Source of the DNA: Thiosulfatihalobacter marinus
GTDB lineage: Bacteria; Pseudomonadota; Alphaproteobacteria; Rhodobacterales; Rhodobacteraceae
Assembly (NCBI RefSeq): GCF_016019955.1
Contig: NZ_JAECRZ010000006.1
Location: forward strand, 186,001 to 250,000
DNA length: 64,000 nucleotides
Direction of reading: 5' to 3'
Shown: one piece after another, positions 43,330 to 53,342 of the stretch
Position numbering within the stretch: the stretch's first letter is position 1
Layout: the number at the start of each line of letters is the position of its first letter
Translations under genes and position numbers: made by a program
The notes under the pieces: generated by a model
Database searches by the model: none
The model's input: only the letters and a program-made list of their open reading frames with translations
What the model was told of the DNA's origin: nothing

Positions 43330-43985
43330 TCGCCAGTGGCAACAAGCTGCCAGTTGGGATCGTTTGACCCCAGTTTCCGCGCAAAGGTCCAGATGTCCTT
43401 CTGGCGCTTGATCTGGCTTTCGCTGCCCTCCACGATATCGCCCGCTCGGTCGCGAACAACATGCGTCAGCTCTCCGACAAACCTGACGGCGATTTCGCCA
43501 TCGGAAGTGTCGGGATCAAAGTTCGCGCGATGCAATCCCATTTCGCGGATGCCGACAAACTCGCTCTCGATCGAAAGGCCCTGCTTTTCTCGCGCCTCGA
43601 CAACTTCCGCAAAGGTTTCATACACTTCATCGCCCAGGAAAGGTTTGATTGAAGCCAAGTCTCCTTTCTCGAAGGCCATAAGAATCATCTCATATGCGCC
43701 GCGCGCACCCTGCAAGAAATCCGTTACGCCGAATCCCGGTTCGGCCGACTTCATCGACGCCAGCGCCAGAGCCGATTCACTACCTTCTTCAACGTGGTCC
43801 AGAATATCACGATCCGGGCCACCTTCGATCACTTCAAGATCAGGACCCCGCTTTGCGACCGGTTTTGCGTCGATCTCGCGGGGTGGTTCAAAGCCGTCCC
43901 GCGTCCCCAGCACGTTTTTCAGCCGCAGGATCAAAAACACGGCGATTCCGGCAAGAACCAGCAACTGGAGTATGGGAGAATTCAT
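43326..43985 (-). CDS. timA: Tim44/TimA-like membrane protein
   Basis: The 219-residue protein has one N-terminal membrane anchor (residues 4-22) and a C-terminal Tim44-like domain (FLQGARGAYEMILMAFEKGDL ... WTFARKLGSNDPNWQLVATGE). Alphaproteobacterial relatives are called TimA and are related to mitochondrial Tim44, but the bacterial function is unsettled. It is divergent from fxsA and immediately upstream of mltA. Confidence 0.88.
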   Translation of the reverse strand: MNSPILQLLVLAGIAVFLILRLKNVLGTRDGFEPPREIDAKPVAKRGPDLEVIEGGPDRDILDHVEEGSESALALASMKSAEPGFGVTDFLQGARGAYEMILMAFEKGDLASIKPFLGDEVYETFAEVVEAREKQGLSIESEFVGIREMGLHRANFDPDTSDGEIAVRFVGELTHVVRDRAGDIVEGSESQIKRQKDIWTFARKLGSNDPNWQLVATGE

Positions 43986-44087
43986 CAGGACCTCGGTTGA
44001 GCATGGAAACAGGTGTGTACGGCACTTATGTAAGTCACCGGCAGGGTCAAGTCCACCTTGCCAAAAGTCGAATGGAGTATTGAAATT

Positions 44088-44573
44088 ATGTGGCTGTTAT
44101 TGGCATTTGTCGCGGTTCCCCTTATCGAGATCGCGCTTTTCATTCAGGTGGGAGGCGCAATTGGGCTTTGGCCGACGCTGGTGATCGTGCTGTTGACGGC
44201 TCTGGCCGGGACCTGGCTCGTTCGAACGCAGGGCGCAATGGCCATCGGAAAGTTGCAGCGATCGTTCTCGGAACTGGACGACCCGACCGAACCGTTGGCG
44301 CATGGCGCCATGATCATTGTCGCCGGTGCGTTGCTTTTGACCCCCGGGTTCTTTACCGACGCAATCGGTTTTGCGCTGCTGATGCCGCCTGTTAGAGTTG
44401 CCGTGTTCAGGTACCTCCAGCGAAATATACGTGTTCAACGGTTTTCGATGGGAGAAACGCAAGCCCCGCGACACTCTCGCGCCGGGCGTGCAGATATCAT
44501 TGACGGCGAGTTTTCCGAGGTCGAACCCCCAAAGACACCAACACATAGGCCTTCGGGCTGGACAAAGCATTGA
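44088..44573 (+). CDS. fxsA: FxsA family membrane protein
   Basis: The 161-residue protein has about four hydrophobic segments in the first 110 residues (MWLLLAFVAVPLIEIALFIQVG at the start). The family motifs WPTLVIVLLTALAGTWLVRTQG and LLLTPGFFTDAIGFALLMPPVR are present. The hydrophilic C-terminus is variable. FxsA relates to phage F exclusion in E. coli when overproduced; its normal role is unclear. It lies upstream of secB, in the usual alphaproteobacterial order. Confidence 0.9.
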   Translation: MWLLLAFVAVPLIEIALFIQVGGAIGLWPTLVIVLLTALAGTWLVRTQGAMAIGKLQRSFSELDDPTEPLAHGAMIIVAGALLLTPGFFTDAIGFALLMPPVRVAVFRYLQRNIRVQRFSMGETQAPRHSRAGRADIIDGEFSEVEPPKTPTHRPSGWTKH

Positions 44574-44628
44574 GGCTCTGATCCTGAACTGGTAAAGCGG
44601 CCGAAGCACATTTTTTAGGAGAATTCGC

Positions 44629-45129
44629 ATGTCGGAAAACGACACAGAGAACGGCGCTGGCCAAAAGGCGACAGAACAACCGCAGATCAGGATGAATGTT
44701 CTGGCTCAGTTCGTTCGCGACCTTTCGTTCGAAAACATCCTGGCGCAGAAAGGTGCCTCGGGCAACGCGCAGCCCGACGTGCAGGTGCAGGTCAATCTTG
44801 ACGCCAAGAAGCGGACGACCGAGCACCAGTACGAGGTTGTTATCAAGCTGAAGATCACGTCGAAGAACAAGGAAGACGGCGCTGAGATGTTCATTCTTGA
44901 AATCGACTACGGCGGAGTCTTCCACATCGAGGGGGTGCCGGACGATCAAATGCATCCGTTCTTGCTGATCGAATGTCCGCGCATGTTGTTCCCGTTCCTG
45001 CGCCGCATTGTCAGCGATATCACGCGGGATGGTGGCTTCCCGCCGCTGAATCTGGAAAACATCGATTTCATGGCGCTTTATCGCAATGAACTGGCGCGTC
45101 GTGCAGCCGAACAGGGCGCTGTAAACTAA
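44629..45129 (+). CDS. secB: Protein-export chaperone SecB
   Basis: SecB keeps precursor proteins unfolded and hands them to SecA for Sec export. The 166-residue cytoplasmic protein shows FVRDLSFENILAQ, YGGVFHIEGV and LIECPRMLFPFLRRIVSDITRDGGFPPL, all family hallmarks. An AGGAGA site precedes the ATG. It is convergent with dnaQ. Confidence 0.97.
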   Translation: MSENDTENGAGQKATEQPQIRMNVLAQFVRDLSFENILAQKGASGNAQPDVQVQVNLDAKKRTTEHQYEVVIKLKITSKNKEDGAEMFILEIDYGGVFHIEGVPDDQMHPFLLIECPRMLFPFLRRIVSDITRDGGFPPLNLENIDFMALYRNELARRAAEQGAVN

Positions 45130-45133
45130 TTCA

Positions 45134-45166
45134 GGTTGGGTGCGGCTTGGATCGCTGCACCTAACC
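45134..45166. terminator. Convergent hairpin between secB and dnaQ
   Basis: GGTTGGGTGCGGC (45134-45146) pairs with GCTGCACCTAACC (45154-45166), with two G-U pairs and a 7-base loop. It overlaps the dnaQ stop and may terminate both genes. There is no strong T-run on the plus strand. Confidence 0.45.
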
Positions 45167-45892
45167 CCCCCGGCTCCACAAGGCGCCATCTCCGAGTTTT
45201 TCGACAAAGGTGCGATGCGCTGCTTCATCTTGCGGGGTGAGCCGTGGGGGCAGGGGCTTTTGCCGTCGTTTCGGCCGCCATTCTTCGGACATTAGGGTGT
45301 CGGTTCTGGTTGGCGCGCCCGATGCCAGAACAAGATCTGGCTGGCGCCCACCGATCAGCTCCAGATAGACTTCGGCAAGGATCTCCGAGTCCAGAAGCGC
45401 CCCGTGCAAGGTACGATTGGCATTGTCGATTCCGAATCGCCGGCACAATGCGTCCAGAGAGGCGGGGGATCCGGGAAATTTCTGACGGGCGATTGCAAGC
45501 GTGTCGATCGCCTGCTCCCAGGGAATCTGTGGCAGATTTATCCAACGCAGTTCGGCATTGAGGAACTTTATGTCAAATGCGGCGTTGTGGATCACAAGTT
45601 TTGCCGAACCGATGAATTCAAGAAATTTCTGCCCGACATCGCGAAACAGTGGTTTGTCCTTGAGCGTAACCGACTTTGGCTCTGGTGTTTGGGGAGGGTC
45701 AAGCAGATCCGGCCCGATGCCATGCACCTGAAATGCATCCATTGGCATTGTGCGCTCCGGGTTCATGTATTCATGAAATGTGTTTCCCGTGGGCAGGTGA
45801 TTGTACAGTTCCACCGCCCCGATTTCGACGATCCGATCGCCGGATTCGGGGTCAAACCCAGTTGTTTCCGTGTCCAGGACCACTTCACGCAT
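45161..45892 (-). CDS. dnaQ: DNA polymerase III epsilon subunit (proofreading exonuclease)
   Basis: DnaQ is the 3'-5' proofreading subunit of the replicative polymerase. The 243-residue protein has Exo [12 protein letters not shown], Exo [19 protein letters not shown] and Exo [21 protein letters not shown]. The C-terminal tail (from residue 190) is Arg/Pro-rich. Its start overlaps the coaE end by 8 bases. Confidence 0.96.
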   Translation of the reverse strand: MREVVLDTETTGFDPESGDRIVEIGAVELYNHLPTGNTFHEYMNPERTMPMDAFQVHGIGPDLLDPPQTPEPKSVTLKDKPLFRDVGQKFLEFIGSAKLVIHNAAFDIKFLNAELRWINLPQIPWEQAIDTLAIARQKFPGSPASLDALCRRFGIDNANRTLHGALLDSEILAEVYLELIGGRQPDLVLASGAPTRTDTLMSEEWRPKRRQKPLPPRLTPQDEAAHRTFVEKLGDGALWSRGG

Positions 45893-46478
45893 CGTCGAGT
45901 TGCTCCCTGATGGTGTTCAGAATGTTCAACACTTGCGCGCGAGTTTGGTCAAGTGTGTCGGTTTCGATCACAAAGTCAGACTTGGCGCATTTTTCATGGT
46001 TAGGCATCTGTTTTGCTCGTAATTGTTCGAACTGTGCCGCGCTCATCGTACCACGCGCCAGCACTCGCTCCTTTTGAAGTTCGGGTGAAACAGTGACACA
46101 TGCAATCGCATCCATTTCCCGGTGCCCGTTGCCTTCGAACAGAAGTGGGATGTCGAAAACCAGAATTTCGGTAGTGGCGGCATCTTCAAAACCAGCGCGG
46201 TCAAGCGCTACCAGCGGGTGCACAATCTGCTCAAGTTGTTTCAGCACACTCGAATCCTGCGATATCAATTTCCTGAGTTCCGTGCGGGAAACGGCCTCGT
46301 CAATGATCGCTGCGGGCAAAATGGCGCGGATCGGCTCAACCGCACCGCCGCCCCTGGCATAAAGCCGGTGCACGGCAGCATCTGCATCCCACACAGCGCA
46401 GCCCGCATCGGCAAACATCTTTGCGGTGGTCGACTTTCCCATGCCGATCGAGCCGGTTAGCCCAAGTTTGAAACTCAT
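45885..46478 (-). CDS. coaE: Dephospho-CoA kinase
   Basis: CoaE phosphorylates dephospho-CoA in the last step of coenzyme A synthesis. The 197-residue protein has the P-loop [12 protein letters not shown] at the N-terminus, [19 protein letters not shown] and [12 protein letters not shown]. It overlaps aroE by 4 bases and dnaQ by 8 bases, a tightly coupled run. Confidence 0.96.
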   Translation of the reverse strand: MSFKLGLTGSIGMGKSTTAKMFADAGCAVWDADAAVHRLYARGGGAVEPIRAILPAAIIDEAVSRTELRKLISQDSSVLKQLEQIVHPLVALDRAGFEDAATTEILVFDIPLLFEGNGHREMDAIACVTVSPELQKERVLARGTMSAAQFEQLRAKQMPNHEKCAKSDFVIETDTLDQTRAQVLNILNTIREQLDDA

Positions 46479-47308
46479 GCCAGGACCGCCTGGCGTGTCG
46501 CGTCATCGACCTCCGGGCGCCGGCCGAACCAACGCTCGAACCCCGGCACGGCTTGGTGCAGCAGCATGCCCAGCCCATCAACTGTTACACACCCTTTGTC
46601 AGACGCTATTTTCAACAGCTGGGTTTGCAGCGGCGCATATACCAGGTCAGTTACCACCGTTCCTGCCGACAGTCCGTCTAGAGGCACTCGAAGCTCTGGT
46701 TTGCCCTGCATTCCCAGCGAAGTGGTATTCACCACCGTCTTTGCCTTTTCGAGGATGTTACCCGCCTGTACCCAATCGATTACCTTAACTCGCGCGCCAA
46801 AATCGTCGCGCAACTGTTCGGCACGCACGCGCGTGCGATTGGACAGTAGGATTTCTGGAACTCCCGCGTCCAACAGCGATGCCACCACGGCCCGCGCGGC
46901 CCCACCGGCCCCAAGGACAACAGCCGGGCCGGAGCCAGCGTCCCAGTCGGGGGCGCCTTGACGCAGGTTTTCGATAAACCCGTAGCCGTCGGTATTGTCG
47001 CCGAGAATTGAGCCGTCCGCACGAAACACCAGCGTATTCACCGCGCCGATCAGGGTTGCGCGATCTGTGATATGGTCGACATGTTCCAACACGCGTTCCT
47101 TGTGTGGAATTGTCACGTTCGCACCAACAAATCCCATGCGCGGCATGGCCTTCAAAACCTCGCCGAGATCGTTTGCCGCAACGTTTAGCGGAACGAAATG
47201 GCCTGCCAACCCGTGCTTTTTCAACCAGTATCCGTGCAAAATTGGCGATTTGGAATGCGCGACCGGGGATCCGATCACCCCGGCAAGCGGTATCGGCGAA
47301 TTTGTCAT
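46475..47308 (-). CDS. aroE: Shikimate dehydrogenase
   Basis: AroE reduces 3-dehydroshikimate to shikimate with NADPH in aromatic amino acid synthesis. The 277-residue protein shows VIGSPVAHSKSPILHG, GANVTIPHKE with the catalytic lysine, GDNTDGYGF, the nucleotide-binding GAGGAARA, and VDGLGMLLHQA. It overlaps both coaE and maf by 4 bases. Confidence 0.97.
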   Translation of the reverse strand: MTNSPIPLAGVIGSPVAHSKSPILHGYWLKKHGLAGHFVPLNVAANDLGEVLKAMPRMGFVGANVTIPHKERVLEHVDHITDRATLIGAVNTLVFRADGSILGDNTDGYGFIENLRQGAPDWDAGSGPAVVLGAGGAARAVVASLLDAGVPEILLSNRTRVRAEQLRDDFGARVKVIDWVQAGNILEKAKTVVNTTSLGMQGKPELRVPLDGLSAGTVVTDLVYAPLQTQLLKIASDKGCVTVDGLGMLLHQAVPGFERWFGRRPEVDDATRQAVLA

Positions 47309-47904
47309 TGTGGCAACTCTCCGTTCAGCGTCAGGTATGACAGTATTTCAACAAGTGGCATCCCTAGAACCGAAAAATAGTCTCCGTCGATCTTTTCGAA
47401 CAACCGCACACCTTCTGCTTCCAGCATGTACCCACCGACGCAGTGCCGTACATTATCCCAATTGCGCATGATGTAGTCGTCCATGTAGGCATCACTGAAG
47501 TCGCGCATATTGAGGCGGACCTGACCAATGAAACGCCAAACTGAAACACCATCGCGGCAGATCACGGCACCTGAAAGCAATCTGTGTTGGTGCCCCCGTA
47601 GCTCTTGCATCTGCGTCCGCAATTCCGCTTGGCTGTCCGGTTTGGAATAAATCTTTCCGTTGAATTCCAGTACCTGGTCGCAACCTAACACCAGGGCGCC
47701 TTCATGCTTGTTGCTGATCTTGCGGGCTTTGGATTCTGCAAGAGCATCAACAATATCGCGGGCTGTGGCGCCATCGGCTTCCAGGCTTCGCCGGATCATG
47801 TCTTCGTCCAGTTTTGCCGTTTCGATACTGAAAGGAACGCCGGCATTTTCCAGCAGCCTCGCCCGCACGGACGAGCCAGAGGCCAATATCAATCGAGACG
47901 CCAT
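47305..47904 (-). CDS. maf: Maf-type nucleotide pyrophosphatase
   Basis: The 199-residue protein has the Maf fold: LILASGSSVRARLLENAG at the N-terminus, LVLGCDQVLEFNG, and the C-terminal EKIDGDYFSVLGMPL. Maf proteins hydrolyse non-canonical or modified nucleoside triphosphates. This one is nearer the YceF type, because VLGCDQVLE replaces the VISADTVV-type motif. It is the first gene leftward of the putative origin. Confidence 0.93.
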   Translation of the reverse strand: MASRLILASGSSVRARLLENAGVPFSIETAKLDEDMIRRSLEADGATARDIVDALAESKARKISNKHEGALVLGCDQVLEFNGKIYSKPDSQAELRTQMQELRGHQHRLLSGAVICRDGVSVWRFIGQVRLNMRDFSDAYMDDYIMRNWDNVRHCVGGYMLEAEGVRLFEKIDGDYFSVLGMPLVEILSYLTLNGELPQ

Positions 47905-48318
47905 GTGAATAACCTCGTGGAGAAGCGTAAGTGTTTCTTAAGCATTTCTGCCGGAAAGTTAAGGTTTCTTCCCAACAGCAGGGACAATCTGGGTGCCTCG
48001 GGCTGAGATCCCGCACTCTCTCAACAGGGGATTAGAACAACTTTGGCGCTGGGGGTAGCGCCAGGAATACCTGGTTGCTGACAGACTTATCCACAGCGTC
48101 CGGACATGCATTTCTTTCGTATGTCTCTGAAACTATTTGATTTATTGTCAATACTCGATCTAAGCACTTAGCACAGGCACAAGTCTGTCCCACGGTGGAT
48201 AAGGCTTGGGGAAAGGCATTAATCCCAAGATGACGAGTTCCCTACAAAATCATCATCCTTTTCTAAATATATATATTAATTTAGGAGGGTCGGAGGGATA
48301 TTCGCGGGGCTATAAGGC
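47905..48318. other. oriC: Putative chromosomal replication origin (oriC)
   Basis: This 414-base segment between the divergent maf and hemJ has no gene. It contains a perfect DnaA box TTATCCACA (48087-48095) and a near-match in the other orientation, GGTGGATAA (48194-48202). There is a matching ACAGACTT/AAGTCTGT inverted pair (48081-48088 and 48181-48188). Two short hairpins (48045-48062, 48061-48074) and an AT-rich palindrome CTAAAT...ATTTAG (48263-48284) complete it. Genes point outward on both sides, parAB and parS lie 3-7 kb away, and maf/aroE/coaE/dnaQ flank the origin in Caulobacter. Function is inferred. Confidence 0.7.
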
Positions 48319-48768
48319 ATGAGTAACTTTCTGGTGGACGCATATCCGTACGTCCTGACCTTTCATATTGTTGCGGTGATGTCCTGGATGGCCGGTTTGT
48401 TTTATTTGCCTCGTTTGTTTGTCTATCATGTCGAGCGCGCTCTACCCGGCGATCAGCTTGATGAAACGCTGAAGGTCATGGAGTTCAAGCTTCAGCGCTA
48501 TATCATGTCGCCTGCCAGTATCGCCACCTGGGTGGCGGGGCTGCTTCTTGTCTTTACTCCTGGAATTGTCGATTGGAGTTCTGTATGGCCGTACACCAAG
48601 GCAACCGGGGTGATCGGCATGACCGTTTTTGATCATTGGTTGATGATCAAACGCAAGAAATTCGCTAGGGGTGAGAACACGTTGACCGGTCGAACTTACC
48701 GGATCATGAACGAAGTCCCGACGGTTTTGATGTTGGTGATCGTGGCATCTGTCGTGATCAAGTTCTGA
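48319..48768 (+). CDS. hemJ: Protoporphyrinogen IX oxidase HemJ
   Basis: HemJ oxidises protoporphyrinogen IX to protoporphyrin IX in the inner membrane. The 149-residue protein has four hydrophobic segments. It shows the family pattern FHIVAVMSWMAGLFYLPRLFVYHVE at the N-terminus, with the conserved histidine, and KATGVIGMTVFDHWLMIKRKKFARG later. It is the first gene rightward of the putative origin; in other alphaproteobacteria heme genes also sit there. Confidence 0.93.
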   Translation: MSNFLVDAYPYVLTFHIVAVMSWMAGLFYLPRLFVYHVERALPGDQLDETLKVMEFKLQRYIMSPASIATWVAGLLLVFTPGIVDWSSVWPYTKATGVIGMTVFDHWLMIKRKKFARGENTLTGRTYRIMNEVPTVLMLVIVASVVIKF

Positions 48769-48887
48769 AAGAATTGACTCTTTCTCATACAGGTCTTAGA
48801 TAGCGGCTTAACAGGCCCGTCCGGGCTTTGTGGCTTCCACATACAGACTGCACGACCTGCCTGAACTGGCAGGCACAGGATATTTTC

Positions 48888-50159
48888 ATGACTCAAGAAA
48901 AACTTGCGCTGGCCGAACTCAAGGCCAATAGCCCCAAAGACCTTCTGGCGATGGCCGAAGAACTGGAGATCGAAAACGCTTCGACGATGCGCAAGGGCGA
49001 AATGATGTTCCAGATCCTGCGCGAACGCGCGGACGAGGGCTGGGAGATTTCGGGTGAAGGTGTTCTTGAAGTGCTCCAGGACGGATTTGGCTTTCTGCGA
49101 GCGCCTGAAGCGAACTATCTGCCGGGCCCCGACGATATCTATGTTTCGCCGGAAATGATCCGCAAACACTCTTTGCGTACTGGTGATACGATCGACGGTG
49201 TAATCAAGGCGCCCGAGGATAACGAACGCTATTTTGCTTTGACCAACGTGGCTCAGATCAACTTTGAGCCGCCGGAAAAAGCCAAACACAAGATTGCCTT
49301 CGATAACCTGACACCGCTTTACCCGGATGAGCGTTTGAAGATGGAGATCGAAGATCCGACCATCAGGGACCGTTCCGCCCGAATCATCGATCTGGTTGCA
49401 CCGATTGGGAAGGGTCAGCGTTCCTTGATCGTTGCGCCGCCGCGGACGGGTAAAACGGTATTGTTGCAGAATATCGCTCACAGTATCGAGGCCAACCACC
49501 CTGAATGCTATTTGATCGTCCTGTTGATTGACGAACGGCCCGAGGAAGTTACGGACATGCAGCGTTCGGTGAAAGGCGAGGTAATTTCTTCCACTTTCGA
49601 TGAACCCGCCACCCGGCACGTTGCCGTTTCGGAGATGGTCATCGAAAAAGCCAAGCGTCTGGTTGAACACAAGCGAGATGTAGTGATCCTTTTGGATTCG
49701 ATCACCAGACTTGGTAGGGCGTTCAATACCGTGGTTCCATCGTCGGGCAAAGTTTTGACTGGTGGTGTAGATGCAAATGCACTGCAACGCCCCAAGCGGT
49801 TCTTTGGTGCAGCTCGAAATATCGAAGAGGGCGGGTCGCTTACAATCATTTCGACCGCTTTGATCGATACCGGATCGCGGATGGATGAGGTTATCTTTGA
49901 AGAATTCAAGGGAACCGGCAACTCGGAAATCGTTCTGGATCGTAAGGTTGCGGACAAGCGTGTGTTCCCCGCGATAGACATCCTGAAATCCGGTACCCGG
50001 AAAGAAGAACTTTTGGTGGACAAGGTTGACCTTGCCAAGACCTTTGTACTGCGCAGGATTCTGAACCCAATGGGAACGACAGATGCGGTTGAATTCCTGA
50101 TTTCCAAGCTGAAGCAAACCAAGACCAATTCCGAGTTCTTTGACTCGATGAACACGTAA
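48888..50159 (+). CDS. rho: Transcription termination factor Rho
   Basis: Rho is the hexameric RNA helicase that ends transcription at C-rich sites. The 423-residue protein has an N-terminal RNA-binding cold-shock-like domain ([21 protein letters not shown]). The ATPase domain has P-loop [12 protein letters not shown] and Walker [12 protein letters not shown]. The Q-loop and R-loop regions are intact. AGGA lies 8 bases before the ATG. The 119-base leader (48769-48887) has small hairpins (for example GCCCGTCCGGGC) and no gene. Confidence 0.97.
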   Translation: MTQEKLALAELKANSPKDLLAMAEELEIENASTMRKGEMMFQILRERADEGWEISGEGVLEVLQDGFGFLRAPEANYLPGPDDIYVSPEMIRKHSLRTGDTIDGVIKAPEDNERYFALTNVAQINFEPPEKAKHKIAFDNLTPLYPDERLKMEIEDPTIRDRSARIIDLVAPIGKGQRSLIVAPPRTGKTVLLQNIAHSIEANHPECYLIVLLIDERPEEVTDMQRSVKGEVISSTFDEPATRHVAVSEMVIEKAKRLVEHKRDVVILLDSITRLGRAFNTVVPSSGKVLTGGVDANALQRPKRFFGAARNIEEGGSLTIISTALIDTGSRMDEVIFEEFKGTGNSEIVLDRKVADKRVFPAIDILKSGTRKEELLVDKVDLAKTFVLRRILNPMGTTDAVEFLISKLKQTKTNSEFFDSMNT

Positions 50160-50168
50160 AGAGGCTTC

Positions 50169-51467
50169 ATGGCTTACGAGCCAGACACAATTTTCGCACT
50201 GGCAACGGCCCCCGGTAAAGCGGGGGTCGCTGTCGTTCGTGTGTCCGGTTCTTTGGCCGGTCAGGCGGGGCAGAGACTGATTGGGGATTTACCTCTGCCC
50301 AGGGTGGCGGCGATACGGGCATTGAAGGATAGCAGCGGACGTCGATTGGATCAGGCTTTGGTGATCCATTTCCCTGAGAAAAACAGCTTCACAGGCGAGG
50401 AGGTTCTGGAACTGCATCTGCACGGATCGGTTGCGGTGGTGAAATCTGTGCTTCGCGAACTGGGTAACATGGCTGGATTGCGATTGGCGGAGGCGGGGGA
50501 ATTTACCCGCCGTGCCCTGGAGAACGGATGTTTGGATCTGGCGCAGGTGGAGGGTCTCGCCGATCTGATAGACGCCGAGACAGAAGCGCAGCATCTCCAG
50601 GCCTTGCGAGTTCTTTCGGGTGATTTGGGGAAGCTGGCCGATGGATGGCGCACCAAGCTTATTCGTGCGGCGGCTTTGCTGGAAGCGACGATAGATTTTG
50701 CGGACGAAGACGTTCCAGTTGATGTTACCCCCGAGGTTCAAGACCTTCTGGGGCAGGTGCGCTTGGAACTGTCTGCGGAAATTGCCGGTGTTCCTATTGC
50801 CGAACGTATCCGCTCTGGATTCGAGGTCGCCATTCTTGGTGCTCCCAATGTTGGTAAATCGACACTTTTGAATGCTTTGGCAGGCCGAGAGGCGGCGATT
50901 ACATCAGAGTATGCGGGAACAACCCGCGATGTCATTGAAGTGCGAATGGATCTGGCGGGTCTGCCGGTGACGATGCTTGACACGGCTGGCCTGCGTGAGA
51001 CCCGGGATCATGTAGAAGGGATTGGAATCGCCAAGGCGCGTGAACGGGCTTACGCCGCCGACCTGCGCATTATTTTGGTCAATCCAGGAGAATTTCCCGA
51101 CTTTGAGCCGCGAGAAGGTGATCTAATAAGGATCGCCAAAGCCGACATTCATGTAGAAGACGAAAAAGCCGTTTCCGGAAAGACCGGCCAGGGTATATCA
51201 GAACTGGTCAAGGACATCGCGGACAGCCTCTCGGAAAGAGCGAGTCAATCGGGCGTTGCGACGCGGGAGCGGCACGGCAAGGCGATGGTAAATGCCAGTG
51301 CGTCACTAGAGGACGCGAAGTCTGTTTTGGAACTGGGGTCGGACCATTATGAACTGGCCGCTGAGGAGCTTCGTAGTGCAATTAGGGCTTTGGACTCGAT
51401 CGTTGGTCGCGTAGATGTCGAAAACCTTCTGGACGAAATCTTTTCGAGCTTCTGCATCGGCAAGTAA
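50169..51467 (+). CDS. mnmE: tRNA uridine-5-carboxymethylaminomethyl GTPase MnmE
   Basis: With MnmG, MnmE modifies the wobble uridine of certain tRNAs. The 432-residue protein has the N-terminal tetrahydrofolate-binding domain and G-domain motifs [10 protein letters not shown] (G1) and [10 protein letters not shown] (G3). The C-terminal FCIGK carries the essential cysteine. The G4 motif reads AKAD instead of NKxD, so the guanine-specificity Asn is replaced. The protein is somewhat shorter than the E. coli form. It starts 9 bases after rho. Confidence 0.96.
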   Translation: MAYEPDTIFALATAPGKAGVAVVRVSGSLAGQAGQRLIGDLPLPRVAAIRALKDSSGRRLDQALVIHFPEKNSFTGEEVLELHLHGSVAVVKSVLRELGNMAGLRLAEAGEFTRRALENGCLDLAQVEGLADLIDAETEAQHLQALRVLSGDLGKLADGWRTKLIRAAALLEATIDFADEDVPVDVTPEVQDLLGQVRLELSAEIAGVPIAERIRSGFEVAILGAPNVGKSTLLNALAGREAAITSEYAGTTRDVIEVRMDLAGLPVTMLDTAGLRETRDHVEGIGIAKARERAYAADLRIILVNPGEFPDFEPREGDLIRIAKADIHVEDEKAVSGKTGQGISELVKDIADSLSERASQSGVATRERHGKAMVNASASLEDAKSVLELGSDHYELAAEELRSAIRALDSIVGRVDVENLLDEIFSSFCIGK

Positions 51468-51472
51468 GGAGA

Positions 51473-51487
51473 GTTTCACGTGAAACA
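51473..51487. promoter_or_regulatory. parS site at the mnmG start
   Basis: GTTTCACGTGAAACA matches 15 of 16 bases of the ParB-binding consensus TGTTTCACGTGAAACA. The GTG start codon of mnmG (51480-51482) lies inside it. Confidence 0.88.
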
Positions 51488-53342
51488 TTTTGATGTCATC
51501 GTTGTCGGGGGAGGCCATGCCGGGGTAGAAGCCGCGCACGCGGCCGCGAGGATTGGCGTGCATACGGCATTGATCACGCTCAAGACCTCGAACATTGGTG
51601 TCATGTCCTGCAATCCGGCGATTGGCGGGCTTGGAAAAGGCCATCTGGTGCGCGAGGTAGACGCATTGGATGGGTTGATGGGCCGTGTAGCTGACAAAGC
51701 AGGCATCCAATTCCGGCTGTTGAATCGGCGCAAGGGGCCGGCTGTTCAAGGACCCCGCGCTCAGACCGACCGTAGGCTCTATCGAGACACGATGCTGTCC
51801 GAAATTCAGGCCACACGCAATTTGATTGTGATCGAGGGGGAAGTCACAGACTTGCGCATGGAGAACAATCAGGTTCGCGGGGTTGTTCTTGGTTGTGGAT
51901 CGGAAGTTTCCGCCGGGTCGGTTGTTTTGACGACGGGCACGTTCCTTCGTGGGGTAATCCACATTGGAGAGGAAACGCGTCCGGGCGGCCGAATCGGCGA
52001 TAAGCCCTCTATTCGCCTGGCAGAGCGTATCGACAGTTTTGGGTTGCCTTTGGGGCGGCTGAAAACCGGTACGCCCCCTCGGCTGGACGGAAAGACGATC
52101 CACTGGGATATGCTGGAAAAACAGCCGGGCGATGACGAGCCTGTGATGTTTTCCTTCCTGAACTCGAAACCGTTTGTACAGCAGGTCGCGTGCGGCATTA
52201 CCTACACGAATGAGAGAACGCACAGAATTATTCGCGAAAACCTTGCTAGATCTGCCATGTATGGGGGCCGGATAGACGGCGTCGGTCCAAGATATTGCCC
52301 TTCTATCGAGGACAAAATTGTACGATTCGCCGATAAGTCGTCCCATCAGGTGTTTTTGGAACCTGAAGGATTGAACGATGATACGGTCTACCCCAACGGT
52401 ATTTCGACATCCTTGCCAGTGGAGGTTCAGGAATCTTATGTTCGTTCGATTGCCGGTCTTGAAGACTGCGAAATAACTCAGCCCGGATATGCGATTGAGT
52501 ATGACTATGTTGATCCGCGCGCTCTGGATTCAGCGCTTGGAGTCAAGACTGTGCCCGGTCTTTATCTGGCGGGACAGATCAACGGGACGACTGGTTACGA
52601 GGAAGCGGCGGCGCAAGGGCTTGTTGCCGGGCTGAACGCTGCGTTATCTGCAAAGGGCCAGCCCCCGCACACGTTTCAGCGAACAGATAGCTACATCGGA
52701 GTGATGGTAGATGATCTAATTATGCGCGGGGTAACAGAGCCCTACCGCATGTTCACGTCGCGGGCTGAATTTCGGCTGTCCTTGCGAGCGGATAATGCTG
52801 ACCAACGCCTTACTCCTATCGGGCGGGCCATTGGCCTTGTTGGCGAAGAGCGAGGAGAGGTTTTCGACAAAAAGTCTGAACGACTTGAGCGCGGCAAGGT
52901 CCTTCTGAAGGCAGAGCACTATACTCCCAAACAAATCAATTCCGCCGGAATATCCGTAAACCAAGACGGCAAGCGCCGCACCCTTTATCAGGTCCTTTCC
53001 TTTCCCAACGTAGCGTTTGAAGATCTTTTGGGTTTGGATTCCGGCTTGGAGTCCGTGGACACTGAAACCCGAAACCAGCTGGAGCGCGACGCACTTTACG
53101 AGAACTACATTCAGCGTCAAAAGCGCGATGTAGAAGCCATGCAGCGCGACGAGATGCATGGCATACCAAGGGGCTTTGATTATAGCGCGATTAACGGGCT
53201 TTCCAACGAGCTCAAGTCCAAGCTTGAACAGGTTCGACCGGAAAACCTATCGCAGGCAAGCCGAATTGACGGTATGACGCCGGCCGCCCTGACCTTGTTG
53301 TTGGCTAAGCTGCGCCAGTCTTTGAGGGAGAAGTCTGCGTGA
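51480..53342 (+). CDS. mnmG: tRNA uridine-5-carboxymethylaminomethyl enzyme MnmG
   Basis: MnmG is the FAD-dependent partner of MnmE. The 620-residue protein begins with the dinucleotide-binding [19 protein letters not shown]. It has the GidA motifs [11 protein letters not shown] and [17 protein letters not shown], and the C-terminal helical domain with YENYIQRQ and IPRGFDY. The start is GTG within a parS sequence, after AAGGAGAG. It overlaps rsmG by 4 bases. Confidence 0.97.
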   Translation: MKHFDVIVVGGGHAGVEAAHAAARIGVHTALITLKTSNIGVMSCNPAIGGLGKGHLVREVDALDGLMGRVADKAGIQFRLLNRRKGPAVQGPRAQTDRRLYRDTMLSEIQATRNLIVIEGEVTDLRMENNQVRGVVLGCGSEVSAGSVVLTTGTFLRGVIHIGEETRPGGRIGDKPSIRLAERIDSFGLPLGRLKTGTPPRLDGKTIHWDMLEKQPGDDEPVMFSFLNSKPFVQQVACGITYTNERTHRIIRENLARSAMYGGRIDGVGPRYCPSIEDKIVRFADKSSHQVFLEPEGLNDDTVYPNGISTSLPVEVQESYVRSIAGLEDCEITQPGYAIEYDYVDPRALDSALGVKTVPGLYLAGQINGTTGYEEAAAQGLVAGLNAALSAKGQPPHTFQRTDSYIGVMVDDLIMRGVTEPYRMFTSRAEFRLSLRADNADQRLTPIGRAIGLVGEERGEVFDKKSERLERGKVLLKAEHYTPKQINSAGISVNQDGKRRTLYQVLSFPNVAFEDLLGLDSGLESVDTETRNQLERDALYENYIQRQKRDVEAMQRDEMHGIPRGFDYSAINGLSNELKSKLEQVRPENLSQASRIDGMTPAALTLLLAKLRQSLREKSA

